Positions 1 to 4,865 of a stretch of 7,410 nt of DNA are shown here, in pieces (position 1 is the first letter of the stretch; every line of letters begins with the position of its first letter). Source of the DNA: an uncultured bacterium (GTDB lineage Bacteria; Cyanobacteriota; Vampirovibrionia; Gastranaerophilales; Gastranaerophilaceae); NCBI GenBank assembly GCA_900550295.1, contig URRM01000080.1, forward strand, positions 1-7,410, in the 5' to 3' direction. Made by a program: the position numbers and the translations under genes. The notes under the pieces are model-generated. The model searched no databases. It was given only the letters and a program-made list of their open reading frames with translations, and was not told the DNA's origin.

Positions 1-21
1 TATAAAACCACCCGCCTTTTT
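1..21 (-). terminator. half of a probable terminator hairpin downstream of plsY, cut by the window edge
   Basis: Seven bases after the plsY stop, read on the minus strand, comes an A-run followed by the GC-rich arm GGCGGGTGG and then TTTTATA at the window edge. On the plus strand the same bases are an ACCACCCGCC arm followed directly by TTTTT, the form of the 3' arm of an intrinsic terminator. The other arm would lie outside the window, so the hairpin itself is not seen. If present it would probably serve plsY and a converging gene on the left. Confidence 0.4.
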
Positions 22-28
22 AACAACT

Positions 29-667
29 TTATTTTCTAACTTTATTTTCTTCACCCTTCACAAGACGTTTAATATTTTCTCTATGAAGATAGATAATATA
101 TAACGCACCTATTGCACAATATACAACGTAAGCAATTGGTTGGTGGAAAAAGTACATTAAAACAGGAGCACAAGCTACTGCAATAATTGAACCTAATGAA
201 ACATATTTTGAAGTATATGTTATTGCACCCCAAATAGCGGCAATAATCAAGCCAACTTGCCAATTCAAAGCAAGAATTGTACCAACACCGGTTGCAACAG
301 ATTTACCACCTTTAAAAGCAAGGTAAATAGATTTACTGTGACCGATAATTACAGCAACAGCCGCAACTACGGCAGGAATACCCGACTCAGCTTTAAAGTG
401 AGCAAACATTACTGCTAAAATTACAGGGATTGCTCCTTTAAGAGCATCTAATAGCATTACTATAAAGAAGTATGGAGTACCCAAAACTCTTTTTACGTTT
501 GTTGCACCGGTTGAACCAGAACCTACTTCTCTAATATCTTTACCTGTTTTGGCTTTTACGATAATGTAACCTGTTGGAATAGAACCGATTAAGTAAGAAA
601 CAACAAAAACGATTCCTAACATATAAAACCAAGTTACAAATTCTTTTAAAATTCCAACTATATTCAT
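29..667 (-). CDS. plsY: PlsY, acyl-phosphate:glycerol-3-phosphate acyltransferase
   Basis: This integral membrane enzyme transfers an acyl group from acyl-phosphate (made by PlsX) to glycerol-3-phosphate, giving lysophosphatidic acid, the first step of bacterial phospholipid synthesis. The 212-residue product is mostly hydrophobic helices and shows the three family motifs: GSGSTGATNV at residues 49-58, GHSK...FKGGKSVATG at 109-127, and KYVSLGS at 154-160, followed by HRENIKRL at 195-202. The GSGST and GHSKSIYL forms resemble cyanobacterial PlsY. Many PlsY proteins begin near the position of Met16 here, but the ATG at 665-667 has an AAGGAG six bases upstream and Met16 has no such site, so I keep the longer start. 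It is last in a three-gene minus-strand cluster, 30 bp after the unknown membrane-anchored protein. A 13-bp tandem duplication spans its stop codon. Confidence 0.96.
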   Translation of the reverse strand: MNIVGILKEFVTWFYMLGIVFVVSYLIGSIPTGYIIVKAKTGKDIREVGSGSTGATNVKRVLGTPYFFIVMLLDALKGAIPVILAVMFAHFKAESGIPAVVAAVAVIIGHSKSIYLAFKGGKSVATGVGTILALNWQVGLIIAAIWGAITYTSKYVSLGSIIAVACAPVLMYFFHQPIAYVVYCAIGALYIIYLHRENIKRLVKGEENKVRK

Positions 668-673
668 AAATTT

Positions 674-679
674 CTCCTT
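674..679 (-). promoter_or_regulatory. Shine-Dalgarno site of plsY
   Basis: CTCCTT on the plus strand reads AAGGAG on the coding strand, six bases before the plsY ATG. It decides for the 212-residue start over the internal Met16, which lacks a ribosome binding site. Confidence 0.8.
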
Positions 680-697
680 TTTGTAGATTATAAGATA

Positions 698-1705
698 TTA
701 TCTTAAAATTATCAAATAGTTAATATCAGGTTTTACATCTTTATTTTTAGGCATTTTTTTCCATAATTTCATATGAATTGTTGCAGGATATGCCATTGTA
801 GTAAATTTCAATTCATTTTGAAGAGGTGAACCGTTGTTGCATCCGCCTTGAACGCCACAAGCATTGCCTAAATGAATAAAATCTTTAAACGCATAAATAT
901 TTGTTGAAACATTTTCTTTTTGCGTAAATACTGTATTTTTCAGAACATCCGCATATGCAAATTTAAACCCTAAATCTCTGGCATTCAACCCTTTTAACAA
1001 GAATGTATGACCAAGATTTCCTCTATATGCCGAAACCTCAAAAATAACTTTTATTGTATTTTCATCTTTTGAATAATTAATCTTTATCGGAATCAAATAA
1101 TCAACAGGTGTACAGTCTTTTTTATCTTTATCATCAAAACTTAGTCTATCAAGTCCGACAAGCATTGTAGGATTGTTTATATAACGACTTTCCTCTGATA
1201 AACCTATATTTGCTTTTACACCTCTGCCTGTACAAGTAAGAGCTTCTATACTTAACCAAGGTTTTTTGTCAACGATTTGTCCAAAAACTTCTTCGGTTGG
1301 GACATAGTTTCTGTTTTTAAAGATTGTTTTTTCAACATAGTTTTTTCTTAACTGATAAATTTCACTTCTTTTTTTGTAATTCAAATCAGTCATTGGATTA
1401 ATGGGAACACTTCCTGTAACCCAATATTCATCAACTTCTTCTTTATTAAATTTTTCAAAAGGATTGTTTGCTTCTTCCTTTTTGAATTCGTTTTCAGGAT
1501 ATTCCAGATGAATATCAACATCGTCAATAGTGTCGTCTTCATCTTCAAGTTCCTCTTGCCAAGGTTTTTGAGAAGACAGCTTCAAAGCACCTTTTTTCTG
1601 TATATTACCAAAAAGGCTTGGGTTAATCATAAAATACAAAATCAATCCGACAACAACAATAATAACTATCAGAAAATTTTTAAATTGGTGATTATCCGAA
1701 TTCAT
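698..1705 (-). CDS. uncharacterised protein with one N-terminal membrane anchor
   Basis: I do not recognise a family. The 335-residue product has a short polar N-terminus, one strong hydrophobic segment at about residues 11-28 and Lys37-Lys38 after it. A very acidic, probably disordered linker follows at 50-79 (EELEDEDD and onward). From about residue 90 comes a soluble domain of mixed, probably strand-rich character. It holds four cysteines (158, 198, 283, 289); the last two lie in a CGVQGGC loop and could form a disulfide or bind a metal. Retention of the anchor with no cleavage motif suggests a signal-anchored protein, most likely with the domain outside the cytoplasm, but the flanking charges do not settle topology. 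The start is preceded by only a weak GAGAG site. It lies 28 bp after the activase and 30 bp before plsY, so co-transcription is likely but a shared function is not shown. Confidence 0.85.
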   Translation of the reverse strand: MNSDNHQFKNFLIVIIVVVGLILYFMINPSLFGNIQKKGALKLSSQKPWQEELEDEDDTIDDVDIHLEYPENEFKKEEANNPFEKFNKEEVDEYWVTGSVPINPMTDLNYKKRSEIYQLRKNYVEKTIFKNRNYVPTEEVFGQIVDKKPWLSIEALTCTGRGVKANIGLSEESRYINNPTMLVGLDRLSFDDKDKKDCTPVDYLIPIKINYSKDENTIKVIFEVSAYRGNLGHTFLLKGLNARDLGFKFAYADVLKNTVFTQKENVSTNIYAFKDFIHLGNACGVQGGCNNGSPLQNELKFTTMAYPATIHMKLWKKMPKNKDVKPDINYLIILR

Positions 1706-1733
1706 TTTATTCTCTCTTTTTCAAGTTTGCCTA

Positions 1734-2744
1734 TTAAGCAATATCCCAACGTCCGCAAGTACCGCCCCAACGTGCAATAATATTACCTTGAATATCTTTG
1801 ATATTTTCGTAATGCGGATGATTGTGTTCATCCATACCTTCAACAATAGTAATAACTTCACATTGGTTAGAGCATCCGTTACAATCACAAGTAATTGATG
1901 CAAAATGCATATCACCTACTTCCCAACCTCTAAATGTTGTTGGTTTTTCAGTGTATTGGTGATTTTCCATTGCCAATAGTGCAGCACCGATAGCACCCAT
2001 TGTTTGGTGATTTTCAGGAACTACAATTTTTGTTTTTAATTCTTCTTCAAATGCCTTAACCATACCTTTGTTAGTTGCAACACCACCTTGGAAAGAAATT
2101 GTTGGTAACAAATCTTTTCCTAATGCTAAGTTTGCCAAATAGTTTCTAACTAAAGCTTGGCATAATCCGTATAATAAATCTTCTACAGGGTAACCCAATT
2201 GTTGTTTGTGAATCAAATCACTTTCAGCGAATACGCCGCAACGACCGGCAATACGAGCAGGATTTGTAGATTTTAATGCTGTATCACCAAATTCTTCGAT
2301 TGGAACATTCAATCTTTGAGCTTGGTGGTCTAAGAAACTTCCTGTACCTGCTGCACAAACAGTATTCATTGCAAAATCTGTAACAATACCGTCACGTAAA
2401 ATAATGATTTTACTATCTTGTCCACCGATTTCAAGAATTGTTTGTACTCCCGGAATATTTACACTTGCAGCAACTGCGTGCGCTGTAATTTCATTTTTAA
2501 TAATATCTGCACCAACTAAAGCACCTGCCAAGTTACGACCTGAACCGGTTGTACCAACACCTTTTACGTCATATTCTTGTGTAGCTTGAGCCTTCAAGTG
2601 TTTCAAACCTTCTTGAACCGCCATAACCGGTTTACCAGCTGTTCTTAACATATAACTATCAACGTATTTGCCATTTTCATCAACCAAAGCTAACTTTGTT
2701 GTAACTGAACCTACGTCTATACCTAAATATACTGTTAGTGCCAT
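1734..2744 (-). CDS. BadF/BadG/BcrA/BcrD-type ATPase, 2-hydroxyacyl-CoA dehydratase activase family
   Basis: Members of this ASKHA-fold family (HgdC and CompA) are homodimeric ATPases with a [4Fe-4S] cluster that drive single-electron transfer to a dehydratase or reductase acting on CoA thioesters. The 336-residue product shows the phosphate-1 loop GIDVGSVTTK (8-17), TTGSGRNLAG (65-74), the phosphate-2 motif EIGGQDSK (105-112), and the two expected cluster ligands Cys130 (NTVCAAGTGSF) and Cys169 (GRCGVFAESD). The adenosine-side motif is GGVATNKGM (220-228), followed by MGAIGAALLA (249-258). HgdC-type activases are about 260 residues. Here an extra tail at about 271-336 carries a C-x-C-x2-C-x3-C motif (286, 288, 291, 295) and GGTCGRW (327-333), resembling the tail that follows the activase domains in long fused family members. 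No dehydratase gene is visible. AAGGAAGT, six bases upstream, supports the start. It is first in the minus-strand cluster. Physiological substrate unknown. Confidence 0.9.
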   Translation of the reverse strand: MALTVYLGIDVGSVTTKLALVDENGKYVDSYMLRTAGKPVMAVQEGLKHLKAQATQEYDVKGVGTTGSGRNLAGALVGADIIKNEITAHAVAASVNIPGVQTILEIGGQDSKIIILRDGIVTDFAMNTVCAAGTGSFLDHQAQRLNVPIEEFGDTALKSTNPARIAGRCGVFAESDLIHKQQLGYPVEDLLYGLCQALVRNYLANLALGKDLLPTISFQGGVATNKGMVKAFEEELKTKIVVPENHQTMGAIGAALLAMENHQYTEKPTTFRGWEVGDMHFASITCDCNGCSNQCEVITIVEGMDEHNHPHYENIKDIQGNIIARWGGTCGRWDIA

Positions 2745-2775
2745 ATCTATACTTCCTTTTCTTTTTAGTAATTAA

Positions 2776-2784
2776 ATATTAGCA
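2776..2784 (-). promoter_or_regulatory. candidate extended -10 promoter of the activase cluster
   Basis: Read on the minus strand this is TGCTAATAT, an extended -10 box, about 30 bp before the activase start. A TTTACA lies further upstream but at a poor spacing of 22 bp, so the call rests on the extended -10 alone. It is the only promoter-like match I found ahead of the three-gene minus-strand cluster. Confidence 0.4.
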
Positions 2785-2850
2785 CAAACAAATGTAACAA
2801 ATTGTAAATATACCTAAAAGCATGTCTAAAGTTTCTTTTCACCCTTACCG

Positions 2851-2862
2851 TAATATAAAATA
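2851..2862 (+). promoter_or_regulatory. candidate -10 region for the coiled-coil protein gene
   Basis: The stretch TAATATAAAATA contains overlapping matches to a -10 box 30-40 bp before the ATG at 2891. No convincing -35 hexamer stands 16-18 bp upstream. With the minus-strand candidate at 2776-2784, the 146-bp gap 2745-2890 appears to hold two divergent promoters. Confidence 0.3.
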
Positions 2863-2890
2863 CAGGTAGAAAATTAGAAAGTGTGTATTT

Positions 2891-4234
2891 ATGGTTCAAG
2901 GTATAAATTGGAATAATTACTCTCCAAATCAAATTGTGGAAATGAAACAAAATGGTTTTAAAGTTCCTGATGACGTTTACAATAAAGCCGAAACAACTTT
3001 GTCAGAAACAGAAACAAAAGAAGTAACTTCTGAATCTGCTGATGAAAAAGATGTTGAATACGCTGTTACAGATGATGCTCAAGCTATTGATGCATCTGAA
3101 TATGAATCAAAAATTCAAGATGCTGCAGAATTTAAAAAACAACTTGAAGAAGAAGGCGCAAGCTTAAAATCAATGGTTAAACAATTCACAGCAAAGACTA
3201 ATGAAAGCATTCAAATTATGAATGTTTCACTTGAAGAAATTAGTCAATTCTCAGATTTAATTTTAGAAAAACAAGATGCAGCAACAGAAACTCAAACCCA
3301 AGCTGAAGAAGAACAAGCTGAAGTTCAAAAAACTGTGGAAGAAATGAACGCAGAAGTTGAGAAAAAACAAACTGAATTGGAAACAGTTAACGACAAAATT
3401 GAATCAGGTGAAGCAACAGAAGATGATGTTGCTAAAGCTGAAGGTTTACAAGGTGAAATTGGCGATGTAGTAGCTGCAGGAACAGCAGAAATTGAAACAA
3501 AAGCTACAGTTGCAGAAGATTTAACAACAGAAACAACAGAAACAATGAGTGAATTAGAACTTCTTGGCAAAATTACAAATATTAGTTATAAAGAAGCCCA
3601 AAAGGGTACAGAATTATCTAAAGAAACTTTTGATTTATCAAAGAAACTATACAACAAAGGTGCTAAAGCAGGTAAAATTGCTGCCACTTTAGGTAGTTTA
3701 GCAGGTGGTATTGCCGGATATTTTGGTGGTAAAGCCGCTGGTACTGCTATTGCCAACAAAGGCATTGAAAATTACAGCAAAAAAACAGGCATAGGAGCTG
3801 CCACTGCAGGAAAACTTGGTGAACAAATTGCAGCGAATGAAACTAATGCATCTACAAAAATTTTAGCAGGTCAAATTGGTGGCGTTGTAGCCGGAGCTAG
3901 CATTGGAGCATCTTTAGGTTCATTATTTGGTTCACAAAACAGAAAAATCGGTAAAGCCGGTATGAATGCAGCAAACCAATTAAGCCAAGTTTCTGCTAAC
4001 CAAATGAACACTGCACAAAACGTTGCAAACAACAATGGTATGGCTATTAATGTAACAACTGATGCGAGCACTGTTGTTAGCGATTTATCAGACACTATTA
4101 ACAGCGCTGATAAAGACGTAACAGACAAAGCAGATGTTAAAGTTGCAGAAGCTCCAGAATCTACAAATACTAATCCTTCAGCTGTAGATGAAACAAATGT
4201 TGATGATGAAAACAAAAAGAAAAAAGAAGCATAA
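2891..4234 (+). CDS. uncharacterised acidic coiled-coil protein with two Gly/Ala-rich segments
   Basis: No family recognised. The 447-residue product has no signal peptide, no cysteine and one tryptophan (Trp7). In order: an N-terminal module (1-34) containing NWNNYSPNQIVEMKQNGFKV; an acidic linker (35-70); long Glu/Gln/Lys-rich helices with coiled-coil character, at about 72-130 and 132-220; two Gly/Ala-rich stretches resembling glycine zippers at about 257-290 (GSLAGGIAGYFGGKAAG) and 325-348 (AGQIGGVVAGASIGASLG); an Asn/Gln/Ser-rich segment (360-390); and an acidic tail ending in four lysines and EA. Coiled coil followed by Gly-zipper stretches is seen in some secreted pore-forming, translocator and tape-measure-like proteins, but no sequence motif ties it to any of these. 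An in-frame TAG at 2867-2869 limits the start. The chosen ATG has no clear Shine-Dalgarno site. It stands alone, divergent from the activase cluster, with its own terminator. Confidence 0.85.
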   Translation: MVQGINWNNYSPNQIVEMKQNGFKVPDDVYNKAETTLSETETKEVTSESADEKDVEYAVTDDAQAIDASEYESKIQDAAEFKKQLEEEGASLKSMVKQFTAKTNESIQIMNVSLEEISQFSDLILEKQDAATETQTQAEEEQAEVQKTVEEMNAEVEKKQTELETVNDKIESGEATEDDVAKAEGLQGEIGDVVAAGTAEIETKATVAEDLTTETTETMSELELLGKITNISYKEAQKGTELSKETFDLSKKLYNKGAKAGKIAATLGSLAGGIAGYFGGKAAGTAIANKGIENYSKKTGIGAATAGKLGEQIAANETNASTKILAGQIGGVVAGASIGASLGSLFGSQNRKIGKAGMNAANQLSQVSANQMNTAQNVANNNGMAINVTTDASTVVSDLSDTINSADKDVTDKADVKVAEAPESTNTNPSAVDETNVDDENKKKKEA

Positions 4235-4262
4235 TTGACTTTGAATAAAAATAGGAATAAAC

Positions 4263-4298
4263 AAAAAGCGGTTTGTGTAACGAACCGCTTTTTGTTTT
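4263..4298 (+). terminator. intrinsic terminator after the coiled-coil protein gene, probably bidirectional
   Basis: A 13-bp stem pairs 4263-4275 with 4281-4293 around the loop TGTAA, with one T-G wobble, and runs into TTTTTGTTTT. The stem core is AAGCGGTT/AACCGCTT and the hairpin starts 29 bp after the stop of the plus-strand gene. On the minus strand 11 base pairs remain and the 3' arm ends in TTTTTGTTT, so it can also end acpS transcription arriving from the right after it crosses 4301-4440. Confidence 0.88.
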
Positions 4299-4300
4299 AA

Positions 4301-4440
4301 ACTTCATATAAGCTTACGCTTTTTTGCTTCTGTGATACTCGGACATTAGTCCTGCGTTCCTAAGTCGCTTATATTATGTTACGTCAACGCTCTGCAGACT
4401 CATCGTCACCATGTGTTTGACTTTACATAAGCTTACACAT
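4301..4440 (-). repeat. structured 3'-UTR repeat element, copy 1, directly downstream of acpS
   Basis: This 140-bp non-coding stretch starts at the base after the acpS stop codon and lies in the acpS direction. Its opening ATGTGTAAGC and a 26-nt block at 4401-4376 recur after leuS (10/10 and 22/26 identical). Its ends are complementary: 4439-4425 pairs with 4305-4319 through a TAAGCTTA core, 15 bp including G-U wobbles. Inside are GCGTT (4390-4386) facing AACGC (4358-4354), GTGA (4409-4406) facing TCAC (4335-4332), and a GGAC-TAAT-GTCC hairpin (4352-4341). Alternatively ATGTGT (4440-4435) can pair perfectly with ACACAT (4416-4411), which excludes the outer stem. No open reading frame fits. 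I know no matching named RNA family. It could be a structured 3'-UTR RNA or a small mobile repeat. Confidence 0.6.
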
Positions 4441-4779
4441 TTATTTAGCAATAACAAGCGCAATTGCCTTTGTTTTATCGTGAGAGATACTCAACTTAAA
4501 ACGAAGGTTTTTAGAAATCTTTTTCAATAGTCTAAGTTTTGGACATCCGTTTTTATCGTGATATGTTTCAATATCAGTTAAATAAACTCCGGTAATACCA
4601 TACTGTTGAAGAGCTTTAATACAAGCTTCTTTTGCACAAAACTTACCTGCAAAATGTTGAGAAGGTTTTGCTTGAGCCAAACAATATTCTTGTTCTTTAT
4701 GTGTGAAAATTTTGTCTAAAAGTTGTTTTGAGCGATATTCAAATCTGTTGCTATCTTCAATATCTACACCAATTTGCAT
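4441..4779 (-). CDS. acpS: AcpS, holo-[acyl-carrier-protein] synthase
   Basis: AcpS moves the 4'-phosphopantetheine group from coenzyme A to the conserved serine of apo-ACP, switching on fatty-acid synthesis in the cytoplasm. At 112 residues it is close to the usual 115-125 of this trimeric family. The Mg-binding start GVDIED (Asp6), the IFTHKEQEYC segment (24-33), the central signature FAGKFCAKEACIKAL (43-57, with Lys50 and Glu51) and the C-terminal SISHD (97-101, His100) are all present. AGAGGT seven bases upstream supports the ATG at 4777-4779. It is divergent from leuS across an 86-bp region with a large palindrome. Its transcript would run through the repeat element at 4301-4440 and probably stop at the shared hairpin near 4263-4298. 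Confidence 0.95.
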   Translation of the reverse strand: MQIGVDIEDSNRFEYRSKQLLDKIFTHKEQEYCLAQAKPSQHFAGKFCAKEACIKALQQYGITGVYLTDIETYHDKNGCPKLRLLKKISKNLRFKLSISHDKTKAIALVIAK

Positions 4780-4811
4780 AAATTTTACCTCTTTTTAATA
4801 TTCTATATTCT

Positions 4812-4839
4812 AATTTATTTTATCATGGTAAAATAAATT
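4812..4839. promoter_or_regulatory. palindromic divergent promoter/operator between acpS and leuS
   Basis: Arms of 11 bp, AATTTATTTTA and TAAAATAAATT, flank the centre TCATGG, so 26 of 28 positions are symmetric. Each half contains an extended -10 box: TGGTAAAAT at 4826-4834 towards leuS and TGATAAAAT at 4825-4817 towards acpS. The two promoters would share the central CATG, giving leaders of roughly 25-30 bases. No good -35 hexamer is seen on either side. The same symmetry could serve a dimeric regulator. Chance symmetry in AT-rich DNA is possible, but 11 perfect pairs is long. Confidence 0.5.
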
Positions 4840-4853
4840 TATACAGTAATTAT

Positions 4854-4860
4854 GAAGGGA
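4854..4860 (+). promoter_or_regulatory. Shine-Dalgarno site of leuS
   Basis: GAAGGGA ends five bases before the leuS ATG at 4866, a normal spacing that supports this start. The short leader leaves no room for a T-box. Confidence 0.75.
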
Positions 4861-4865
4861 AAAAA

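Noticed and set aside
1508..1780. 90-codon plus-strand reading frame opposite the unknown membrane protein gene
   Set aside because: It is antisense to a well-formed gene across its anchor and acidic linker, and ends within the activase gene. Shadow frame.
2765..2950. 61-codon minus-strand reading frame across the divergent promoter region
   Set aside because: It overlaps the start of the coiled-coil gene and the candidate promoters, has no ribosome binding site of note, and its product has no recognisable character.
3325..4215. Two Ser/Val/Ala-rich minus-strand reading frames opposite the coiled-coil gene
   Set aside because: Their composition is the antisense shadow of the Glu/Thr/Ala-rich coding strand, and there is no start signal or family motif.
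4380..4410. Possible hammerhead ribozyme in the acpS-sense strand, because GACGATGAG resembles the CUGAUGA core
   Set aside because: The core is not exact, there is no GAAA partner placed correctly after a stem II, and no cleavage triplet closing a third stem.
4301..4440. Short CRISPR-like or tRNA-like sequence behind acpS
   Set aside because: There are only two imperfect repeat ends and no spacer series, and the helices do not form a cloverleaf with a TTC arm or CCA acceptor.
4780..4865. T-box leader ahead of leuS, common in Firmicutes
   Set aside because: The gap is only 86 bp and is shared with divergent acpS. No T-box sequence or antiterminator can fit.
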